22,937 nucleotides of DNA from TWA4 sp964613155 (GTDB lineage Bacteria > Bacillota > Clostridia > Lachnospirales > Lachnospiraceae), in NCBI GenBank assembly GCA_964613155.1, contig CAZTHP010000041.1, positions 1-22,937 of the forward strand, in the 5' to 3' direction. The notes under the pieces are model-generated. The model saw nothing but the letters and a program-made list of their open reading frames with translations. It was not told the DNA's origin and searched no databases. Position numbers and translations under genes: made by a program. Shown in pieces: positions 1 to 7,292 of the stretch. The first letter of the stretch is position 1. The number at the start of each line of letters is the position of its first letter.

Positions 1-106
1 TGAGATTATTAAGGAATTAACCGAGGTCGATCTGGGGCATATGACACCGATCGATGCCTTGAATTTCTTGTACCAAATGCAGTCAAAATTGAAAAATCGG
101 GTGTAA
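1..106 (+). CDS. mutS: DNA mismatch repair protein MutS, C-terminal end (partial)
   Basis: This is the last 34 codons of a gene that enters from the left edge, ending in TAA at 104-106. The translated tail includes MTPIDALNFLYQMQSKLK, which matches the conserved C-terminus of MutS, where a D-x-x-x-MTP-x-x-AL-x-x-LY pattern ends the protein. MutS recognises mispaired bases and recruits MutL. The next gene on the same strand is mutL, the usual mutS-mutL order in Firmicutes, which supports the call. Only the extreme C-terminus is visible, so the ATPase and mismatch-binding domains cannot be assessed. Confidence 0.85.
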   Translation, partial: EIIKELTEVDLGHMTPIDALNFLYQMQSKLKNRV

Positions 107-161
107 TTGCGGATAGAAAGTGGGAATCTTTGGTTATGCAATTGTCGATGTAGTTCACAAT

Positions 162-226
162 AGGAAAGAACGATTAGAATGGAACAGAACGATTAAAATA
201 GAACAGAAAGATTAGAACAGAAAGAG
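162..226 (+). repeat. Short degenerate direct repeats in the mutS-mutL gap
   Basis: Three to four imperfect copies of a GAACAGAA-GATTA-type unit of 14 to 19 bases lie in a row just before the mutL ribosome binding site (GAACGATTA, GAACAGAACGATTAAAATA, GAACAGAAAGATTA, GAACAGAAAGAG). The copies are purine-rich. They look like local slippage expansion rather than a mobile element. No function is evident. Confidence 0.5.
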
Positions 227-237
227 CGGTGAGAGAG

Positions 238-2467
238 ATGGGAAAAATTCATTTACTGGAACAAAGTACGATCAACCAAATTGCAGCTGGTGAAGTCGTA
301 GATCGTCCAGTTTCGGTTGTAAAGGAATTAATGGAAAATGCGATTGATGCAGGTGCTGCTGCGATTACGGTGGAAATTAAGCAGGGCGGCATTGATTTGA
401 TTCGTGTAACCGATAATGGTTCCGGAATGATGCCAGAAGATATTCCTATGGCGTTTCAGCGGCATTCCACCAGTAAAATTAAAGAAGCCGTTGATCTGCT
501 GACCGTTTCCAGTCTGGGCTTTCGCGGCGAGGCACTTTCCAGTATTGCCGCAGTGGCCAGAGTGGAATTGATTACCCGGACACACCGCAGTCTGGTAGGC
601 AATCACTATGTGATCGAAGGGGGACAGCAGCTGGAATTCGAAGAAGTTGGCGCACCGGAGGGGACTACGATCATTGTCCGGGATTTGTTTTATAATACAC
701 CGGCGCGACGAAAATTTTTAAAAACACCAGCGACAGAGGGAAGCTATATTTTTGAATTAATTGGCAAAATGGCACTTTCTCGACCGGATATTTCGTTTCG
801 CTATATTCAAAATGGTCAAAATCGCCTGCATACATCGGGAAATCATAATTTAAAAGATGTGATTTATCATGTCTATGGCAGAGAAATTACGAGAGAATTG
901 ATTCCGTTATCTTTTCAAAGTTCCTTTTTTTCTTTAGAGGGATTTATTGGAAAACCATCTATTGCGAGGGGGAATCGTTCCTGTGAAACTTATTTTATCA
1001 ACGGGCGTTATATTCGCAGTCAGCTGATCAATCGCGCGATTGAAGAAGCGTACCGCAATTTCTTGATGCAGCATAAATTTCCGTTTACGGTGTTTCAGAT
1101 TTTGATCGAACCGGAATTTACAGATGTGAATGTCCATCCTTCCAAAATGGAACTGCGTTTTCGAAATCAGGAATTTCTATTTGAAGAAATGGTACGAGCC
1201 ATTCGAAAAACTTTAACAACAGGAGAACTTTCCCCTGATTTTGTAATTCGTGAAAAAATGCCGCCAGCAAAAAAAACGGAAAAACAGGCCGAACCGGAGC
1301 AAACAAGAGCGGCGACTGCAAAAACCGAGGAAAGCCAGAAAGTACAGAGCAAAGCAGCTGTGGCCGAACCGGAGCAAACAAGAGCAGCGACTGCAAAAAC
1401 CGAGGGAAGCCAGGAAGTGCAGAGCAAAGCAGCTGCGGCAGAATCGGAGCAAACAAGAGCANNNNNNNNNNNNNNNNNNNNNNNNNNNNNNNNNNNNNNN
1501 NNNNNNNNNNNNNNNNNNNNNNNNNNNNNNNNNNNNNNNNNNNNNNNNNNNNNNNNNNNNNGAAGTGCAGAGCAAAGCAGCTGCGGCAGAATCGGAGCAA
1601 ACAAGAGCAGCGACTGTGAAAGCGGAGGAACGGGAAGAATCACCGAATCGGGTAATGGCGGAAAAACCGGATTTTGAGCGGCGAAAACGACAGGAAAAGT
1701 TGCCGGAGCCGTTTGAGGTCAAACGGATGGAGCAACTATTACTTCGAGAAAAAGAAGCGTCTTATGCAGAAGAAAAGGCGCAGCCGGGAACAACGGCTTC
1801 GGCTTTGCATCATGAAAATTTTGATCAAGTGCAGGCAGTAGAAGTACAGCAGCAGAATTTGTTCGAAGAAAAGCTGTTAACCATGGATACGCTTTCACAG
1901 GTTAAGTTGGTAGGGCAGATTTTTGATACGTATTGGATTGTTCAGTACCAGGAATATTTTATGATTATCGACCAACATGCGGCACATGAGAAGGTTTTGT
2001 ATGAATCGATCATCCAGCAATTGAAGAATCAGGAGTATACGACGCAGCAAATGAATCCGCCGGCGATTATTACTTTAACACCCAGGCAGCAGGGGCAGTT
2101 GGAAACACTTTCGCAGGTGTTGGTTCAGTTGGGATTTGAGATTGAATTTTTCGGTGGAAATGAATATGCGGTTTATGGCATGCCGGATAATCTTGTGGGA
2201 ATCCAGCCGATGGATTTTTTAGAAGAAATTTTAGAACATGCAGGAGATCGGGGGAAGGTAACACCGGAAGCGATTTACGAAAAAGCTGCATCGTTAGCGT
2301 GTAAGGCAGCTGTAAAAGGAAAGCAGCGTTTATCGGAGATTGAGGCAAAACAACTGATCGCAGATTTGGTTCAGCTGGAAAATCCCTATACATGTCCGCA
2401 TGGACGTCCTACGATGATCAAGATGACACAGTATGAATTAGAGAAAAAATTCAAACGAATTTTGTAA
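238..2467 (+). CDS. mutL: DNA mismatch repair protein MutL, endonuclease type, with internal assembly gap
   Basis: MutL couples MutS mismatch recognition to strand nicking and excision. The N-terminal GHKL ATPase shows ENAIDAGA, DNGSGM and GFRGEAL. The C-terminal domain has the metal-binding DQHA-x2-E-x4-E motif (DQHAAHEKVLYE, bases 1970-2005), ACKAAVK and CPHGRP, so this is the nicking form found outside gamma-proteobacteria. I chose ATG 238 because GGTGAG lies just upstream and the family starts MGKI; an in-frame GTG at 229 is the alternative. The linker holds 25-residue repeats and a 100-N gap. The frame is +1 before the gap and +2 after it, but this is almost certainly an artefact of the arbitrary gap size, because repeat phase is kept if the true gap is 27+75k bases. 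About 709 codons are visible, a little longer than usual because of the repeats. Confidence 0.95.
1288..1660 (+). repeat. 75-base (25-residue) coding tandem repeat in the mutL linker
   Basis: Units begin at 1288, 1363 and 1438, each starting with codons for AEPEQTRA or AESEQTRA and ending in QSKAA plus V or A. The third unit runs into the N gap. After the gap, 1562-1585 is the end of a unit and 1586-1660 is a last, diverging one. The 48 bases before the gap (1414-1461) are identical to the 48 after it (1562-1609), the classic reason for an assembler to break. The true copy number is therefore unknown. The encoded linker is rich in A, E, Q, K and T and likely disordered. Confidence 0.9.
1462..1561. 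other. Assembly gap (100 N) inside mutL
   Basis: Exactly 100 undetermined bases, the conventional placeholder for a gap of unknown length. Both flanks are the same repeat sequence, so the gap is most simply an unresolved tandem array. Confidence 0.98.
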
Positions 2468-2503
2468 GGAAAGAAAAAGAAGAAGCAGAAGAAAGGAATC
2501 AGT

Positions 2504-3463
2504 GTGAAAAAACCTTTGGTTATTTTGACAGGTCCTACCGCAGTGGGAAAGACCGCGTTATCAATCCGCCTGGCAAAAGCAATTGGCGGGGAAATCATTA
2601 GTGCAGATTCCATGCAGGTTTATCGAGGAATGGATATTGGTTCTGCAAAAGTAATGCCAGAAGAAATGGATGGAGTTCCACATTATTTGATTGATGTGTT
2701 AAATCCGGATGAGGAATTTAATGTTACAATTTTTCAGAAAATGGCCAGAAATGCGATGGAGCAGATTTATGCGCATGGGCATATTCCAATTTTAGTCGGT
2801 GGTACTGGATTTTATATTCAGGCGATTTTAAATGAGATTGATTTTACCGAAACGCAGACGGATACGACATATCGCAAACAGTTAGAACAACAGGCAGAAG
2901 AAAAGGGTGCGGATTGGCTTCATGCACAGCTAAAACAGGTAGATGCGCAGGCAGCTGCTGAGATTCATCCAAATAATGTGAAGCGGGTGATTCGTGCCTT
3001 AGAATTTTATAAAGAAACGGGAATGAAAATTTCCGAGCATAATGAGATGGAACGAAAGAAGCAATCTCCCTATCAGTATGCGTATTTTGTATTAAATATG
3101 GATCGTTCCAAATTATATGAGCGAATTGAACAGCGAATTGATATCATGTTTGAACAGGGATTATTGGAAGAAGTGAAAACATTGCAGGAAAAAGGCTGTC
3201 ATGCAGGTATGGTTAGTATGCAGGGACTTGGCTATAAGGAATTGTTGGCTTATCTGCAGGGAACTTGTACGTTGGAAGAAGCGATTTATATTTTAAAGAG
3301 AGATACACGGCGTTTTGCGAAAAGACAGCTTACCTGGTTCCGCAGAGAACGGGATGTTTGCTGGATCGAAAAAGAAGCGTATGGACAGGATGAGAATAGA
3401 ATTTTGGAAGCCATGCTTCTGATTTTGAAAGAAAAAGGGATTTTGCAGGAAAAGAATGTTTAA
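2504..3463 (+). CDS. miaA: tRNA dimethylallyltransferase MiaA
   Basis: MiaA transfers a dimethylallyl group to adenosine 37 of tRNAs that read codons starting with U, the first step of ms2i6A formation in the cytoplasm. The protein has 319 residues, normal for the family. It shows the P-loop GPTAVGKT near residue 9, SADSMQVYRGMDIGSAK, GGTGFYIQA and the late RRFAKRQLTWFRRE stretch typical of MiaA. The start is GTG at 2504 with AAGGA about six bases upstream. It lies 36 bases after mutL on the same strand, the common mutL-miaA pairing, and is probably cotranscribed with it. Confidence 0.96.
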   Translation: MKKPLVILTGPTAVGKTALSIRLAKAIGGEIISADSMQVYRGMDIGSAKVMPEEMDGVPHYLIDVLNPDEEFNVTIFQKMARNAMEQIYAHGHIPILVGGTGFYIQAILNEIDFTETQTDTTYRKQLEQQAEEKGADWLHAQLKQVDAQAAAEIHPNNVKRVIRALEFYKETGMKISEHNEMERKKQSPYQYAYFVLNMDRSKLYERIEQRIDIMFEQGLLEEVKTLQEKGCHAGMVSMQGLGYKELLAYLQGTCTLEEAIYILKRDTRRFAKRQLTWFRRERDVCWIEKEAYGQDENRILEAMLLILKEKGILQEKNV

Positions 3464-3511
3464 AAGAAAAAACGAAAAATTGTAAGAAAAGAGATTGTGA
3501 GGAAAGTAAAG

Positions 3512-4798
3512 ATGCATTTATCAAAAGAGTTAGAAGAAATGTATGTTTCAATGGGACTTTCGGTGGAAGTTCAAAAATTAGGGCAGGAAGCAGAGGAAGC
3601 GCTGGCAGAGCGTTTTGCAGAAATAGATCGAATTGCACAGTTTAATCAGATGAAGGTGCTTCATGCGATGCAGGAATGTCGGGTAGCGGAACATCATTTT
3701 TCAACTTCGACAGGATATGGTTATAATGATGATGGCCGAGATACGCTGGAAAAGGTTTATGCCAAAACGTTTCATACAGAGGATGCGCTGGTACGTGCAC
3801 AGATTACCTGTGGAACGCATGCACTGCATCTGGCACTGGCTGCCAATTTAAGACCGGGAGATGAATTGTATTCGCCGGTTGGAAAGCCTTATGATACGCT
3901 GGAAGAAGTGATTGGAATCCGTCCTTCGGTGGGATCTTTGGCAGAGTATGGTATTACGTATGCGCAGACTGATCTTTTGCCGGATGGCAGCTTTGACTGG
4001 GAAAATATCCGCAGATCGATCAATGAACGGACCAAACTGGTGACGATTCAGCGTTCCAAAGGCTATGCCAGCCGTCCGACTTTATCGGTTGATCAAATTG
4101 GTGAATTGATTCGTTTTGTAAAAGAAATCAAACCGGATGTTTTGGTTATGGTTGATAATTGTTACGGAGAATTTATTGAAACGAGAGAACCTTCGGATGT
4201 AGGTGCGGATATGATCGTGGGTTCCCTGATCAAAAATCCCGGCGGTGGTCTGGCACCAGTCGGCGGATATATTGCAGGACGTAAAGACTGTATTGAACGC
4301 TGTGCGTATCGGCTGACTTCACCGGGGCTGGGAAAAGAAGTAGGTGCAAGCCTTGGCTTAAATCAAACTTTCTATCAGGGATTTTTCCTTGCTCCGACTG
4401 TTTCAGCAGGAGCATTAAAGGGTGCGGTATTTGCTGCATATATTTATGAAAAACTGGGCTTTAAGGTGATTCCGGATTCTCGTGAAAGCCGTCATGACAT
4501 TATTCAGGCTGTTGAATTACAGTCCGCAGAAGGATTAAAAGCATTTTGCAAGGGAATCCAGATGGCAGCACCGGTTGATAGCTTTGTGGTACCGGAACCG
4601 TGGGCGATGCCGGGATATGATTCTGAAGTGATCATGGCAGCAGGAGCTTTTGTACAGGGATCTTCGATTGAACTGAGTGCAGATGGTCCGCTGCGTCCGC
4701 CGTATACGGTATTTTTCCAGGGAGGTCTTACCTGGAATCATGCGCGCTTTGGTATTCTGATGTCCGTACAGCAGATGAAAGAAGCCGGTTTGCTGTAG
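3512..4798 (+). CDS. Methionine gamma-lyase-family PLP enzyme (YnbB / 'aluminum resistance' family)
   Basis: A 428-residue fold type I PLP-dependent enzyme of the family annotated as methionine gamma-lyase family or aluminum resistance protein (B. subtilis YnbB type). Visible signatures are TGYGYNDDGRD, the CGTHALHLAL stretch of the cofactor pocket, MVDNCYGEF with the Asp expected to contact the pyridine ring, and GSLIKNPGGG with the likely PLP-binding lysine. The physiological substrate is not settled for this family, so the lyase name should be read loosely. I start at ATG 3512 (GAGGAAAG upstream) rather than the in-frame GTG at 3497. It follows miaA by 48 bases and likely ends the mutS-mutL-miaA transcription unit. 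No strong terminator follows; a weak ATTCT/AGAAT hairpin with TTTT lies near 4850. Confidence 0.9.
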   Translation: MHLSKELEEMYVSMGLSVEVQKLGQEAEEALAERFAEIDRIAQFNQMKVLHAMQECRVAEHHFSTSTGYGYNDDGRDTLEKVYAKTFHTEDALVRAQITCGTHALHLALAANLRPGDELYSPVGKPYDTLEEVIGIRPSVGSLAEYGITYAQTDLLPDGSFDWENIRRSINERTKLVTIQRSKGYASRPTLSVDQIGELIRFVKEIKPDVLVMVDNCYGEFIETREPSDVGADMIVGSLIKNPGGGLAPVGGYIAGRKDCIERCAYRLTSPGLGKEVGASLGLNQTFYQGFFLAPTVSAGALKGAVFAAYIYEKLGFKVIPDSRESRHDIIQAVELQSAEGLKAFCKGIQMAAPVDSFVVPEPWAMPGYDSEVIMAAGAFVQGSSIELSADGPLRPPYTVFFQGGLTWNHARFGILMSVQQMKEAGLL

Positions 4799-4859
4799 GC
4801 TGTTCGATGGCAGACGGGAAACAGAAGATTGCAAGAAATTTGTAAAGATTCTAAAAGAA

Positions 4860-4989
4860 TTTTTCAGAAAAAGTTAAAAGTTTGTGAACACGTAAGTTGG
4901 TCTATACTTTTATATAGAATTATGTTAGAATATATAAGCCTGTAAGATGATATGTGACACATGACGTTTTCAAAGTCTGTTGAAAAAAG
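4860..4989 (+). promoter_or_regulatory. Possible promoter region upstream of radC
   Basis: The AT-rich stretch before radC contains TTTGTG, then 16 bases, then TATACT at about 4911, plus further TATATA-like sequence at 4930-4937. None is a clean consensus, so the exact start point is uncertain. It is the only plausible promoter between the methionine gamma-lyase-family gene and radC. Confidence 0.35.
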
Positions 4990-5726
4990 ATGCAAAAAAA
5001 GCAGATCGCGGAGGAAAAAAACAATCATGTGACGATGAAAGAGCTCCCCATTTCGGAACGACCTTATGAGAAATGTATGAAACGGGGAGCCTCTGTATTA
5101 AGTGATGCCGAGCTTTTGGCAGTAATCTTAAAATCGGGAAGCCGCACGTGTAATTCCGTTGAGATGGCGCAAAAGATTCTCCTTCTTTGCGNNNNNNNNN
5201 NGGAACCGAGGGAAAGCTTCAGGATTTATGCCATTTAACCATTGCACAGCTGATGAAGGTCGATGGAGTGGGGCAGGTGAAAGCCATTCAGATTCAGTGT
5301 CTGGCAGAACTTTGTGCACGGATGCAGCAAAATGTCTGGGAGGAGCGTCCTTTGCTCAATTCCCCGGATAAGATTGCGGATTGCTATCGGGAATCTATGA
5401 GCCGTTTAAAGCAGGAAGAGATGCATTTAATCTTTCTGGATACGAAAAATCGCTTGATACAGGATGTTCTTTTGACAAAAGGAACGGTGAATGCTTCTTT
5501 GGTTTCACCTAGAGAGCTTTTTATTGAAGCCTTGCGTTACTGTGCGGTGCATGTGGTGATGATTCATAATCATCCAAGCGGTGATACGTCTCCAAGTGCA
5601 GAAGATCTTGCGATCACGAAGAAAGTGAAAGAAGCTGGAGAACTGTTGGATATTCATTTGCTGGATCATATTATCATCGGAGGAAATCAGTATTTTAGTA
5701 TGAAAGCAGCTGGATATCTGGTATAG
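4990..5726 (+). CDS. radC: RadC-family JAB/MPN metalloprotein (interrupted by a 10-N gap)
   Basis: The N-terminal UPF0758 helix-hairpin-helix region shows LSDAELLAVILKSG and VDGVGQVKA. The C-terminal JAB domain shows the metal motif HNHPSGDTSPSAEDL. The family was named for DNA repair but its biochemical role remains unclear. Upstream frame +1 and downstream frame +3 are separated by 10 N at 5192-5201. Joining the flanks with a one-base overlap (shared G) restores one frame, reading LLLCGTEGKLQDL, so a real frameshift is unlikely. The start is uncertain: ATG 4990 has no good ribosome binding site, while GTG 5029 or ATG 5035 follow GGAGG at 5010-5014 and would give the usual family N-terminus (MKELPISERP). 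Confidence 0.92.
5192..5201. other. Assembly gap (10 N) inside radC
   Basis: Ten undetermined bases. The coding frames on either side are not compatible with a true length of 10. A one-base overlap of the flanks, or a length of 2 modulo 3, would restore the frame. Confidence 0.98.
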
Positions 5727-5861
5727 CGATCTGTTTTCAGGATGAATGGATTGCACTTTGTACTGGCATGAGGTCTGCTCGTTGTTCTGATCGTGAATGG
5801 GAGATCGTAAGCATGTTTTTCTCATTTTGCCGGATGTTTTGAGTTTTACAAAAAGGTAGGG

Positions 5862-6728
5862 ATGCAGATGGAAGAAAAAAAAGAAACCAATCGACCGCTG
5901 AAATTCGTTCTGACCGGTTTGACGGTTTTATTTGTCCTATTAATTCTTGTTTCCATATTTAAAAGCAATGCCGTAAGCGGTCCGCAGTCGTTTGTGAAAT
6001 CCATCCTGATGCCGATGCAGGAAGGAATCAATAAGACAGGATCTGCGGCGGTTGATGCGGTAAATCATGTGGAAAGCCTGCGAAAAGCGCAGAAAGAGAA
6101 TGAAGAATTAAAGAAACAGGTTATGGAACTGCAGCAGGAGATTACTTTGATGCAGCAGGATAAATATGAAGTAGATCAGTACCGGGAATTGTTTGAATTA
6201 TCGGATCAATATAAAAATTATGAGATGACAGGAGCCAATGTAATTGCGAAAGATTCTGGAAACTGGTTCCATTCGTTTATTATTGATAAAGGTACAAATG
6301 ATGGCCTTTCCAAAGATATGGCCGTATTAGCACAGGGCGGATTGGCGGGGATCATTACCTCGGTAGGTCCTTCTTCTTCCCGTGTTATGGCCATTATTGA
6401 TGATGACAGTAATATTACTGCGATGTCTATGGGGATGAAAGAAAGCTGTATGGTTTCGGGAGATCTGGAATTATACGAAGAAGGTCGACTTCGCTTTATG
6501 TATGCGGACAAAGATGCCAGCATTGCAAAAGGCGATAAGATCGTAACTTCAAATATTAGTACCAAATATCTTCCCGGTCTTTTGATCGGCTATGTCGATG
6601 AGATTAAAACAGATGCCAATAATATGACCAAATCCGGTACGTTGATTCCATATGTGGATTTTACACATCTGGATACGGTGTTGGTGATCACGACGCTCAA
6701 GAATAATGGGGATGATATTGATGAATAA
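5862..6728 (+). CDS. mreC: Rod shape-determining protein MreC
   Basis: MreC is a membrane-anchored extracytoplasmic scaffold of the elongasome that binds and activates PBP2/RodA. The 288-residue protein has a short basic cytoplasmic tail, one transmembrane segment at about residues 15-36 (GLTVLFVLLILVSIF), a coiled coil at about 60-105 (heptads around RKAQKENEELKKQVMELQQE) and then the two beta-barrel domains of the family. ATG 5862 and ATG 5868 both fit the AAAAGGTAGGG purine run just upstream, so the start may be two codons later. mreD follows after 30 bases. mreB, usually directly upstream, is absent; radC is the neighbour instead. Confidence 0.95.
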   Translation: MQMEEKKETNRPLKFVLTGLTVLFVLLILVSIFKSNAVSGPQSFVKSILMPMQEGINKTGSAAVDAVNHVESLRKAQKENEELKKQVMELQQEITLMQQDKYEVDQYRELFELSDQYKNYEMTGANVIAKDSGNWFHSFIIDKGTNDGLSKDMAVLAQGGLAGIITSVGPSSSRVMAIIDDDSNITAMSMGMKESCMVSGDLELYEEGRLRFMYADKDASIAKGDKIVTSNISTKYLPGLLIGYVDEIKTDANNMTKSGTLIPYVDFTHLDTVLVITTLKNNGDDIDE

Positions 6729-6758
6729 AAAGATACAGAGAGCGAGGGGGATTCTTGG

Positions 6759-7292
6759 ATGAAGAAGTATGGTTCTATGCTGTTGTTTATTACCGTTGTG
6801 TTTCTGATTCAGGTAAATGTTTTCCCTTCCATTGATCTGGTCCGTATTTCGCCGAATTTATTAATTGTGATCACGGCAGGCTATGGCTTGTCGAAAGGTT
6901 CGAAAGAAGGATTGATCGCCGGTGTTTTCTCTGGGCTTTTGATGGATTGTATTTTTGGTACTGTATTGGGATATTATTCCCTTCCCTATATGTACATTGG
7001 ATATTTTTGCGGACACTTCCGAAAGTATTTAAACGATGATAATTACATGATTCCAGGTTTACTTTGCGGCGTAAGTGATCTGTTGATGGGGCTGTATATT
7101 TTCGTATGCAGCTTTGCGCTTCGCAATCGCTTAAATCTGGGTTTTTATCTGGTTCATATTATATTGCCGGAAGTCGTTTATACGATCATTATTTCACTGA
7201 TCCTGTTCAGAATTCAGATTTTGGTAAATAAAAAGATCGATAGCTGGGTGAAAAGGAGAGGAAGAAGAATTGCTAAAAAATCTATGGAGTAA
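6759..7292 (+). CDS. mreD: Rod shape-determining protein MreD
   Basis: A 177-residue integral membrane protein with about five to six hydrophobic segments, beginning MKKYGSMLLFITVVFLIQVN. It carries the MreD-type FPSIDLVRISPNLLIV stretch and a GLLMDCIFG segment. MreD is a partner of MreC in the elongation complex that controls lateral wall synthesis. ATG 6759 follows GAGGGGG by eight bases. Its 3' end overlaps the next gene by 23 bases, suggesting translational coupling to the penicillin-binding protein. Confidence 0.9.
   Translation: MKKYGSMLLFITVVFLIQVNVFPSIDLVRISPNLLIVITAGYGLSKGSKEGLIAGVFSGLLMDCIFGTVLGYYSLPYMYIGYFCGHFRKYLNDDNYMIPGLLCGVSDLLMGLYIFVCSFALRNRLNLGFYLVHIILPEVVYTIIISLILFRIQILVNKKIDSWVKRRGRRIAKKSME

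Noticed and set aside
229..1677. Reading mutL as two genes or a frameshifted pseudogene
   Set aside because: The frame change falls exactly at a 100-N placeholder. Repeat phase shows that 27+75k missing bases keep one frame, and both domains have intact motifs.
1118..1722. Several minus-strand open frames over the mutL repeat and N gap
   Set aside because: They are shadows of the repeat and are prolonged artificially by the N run. mutL motifs on the plus strand explain the region.
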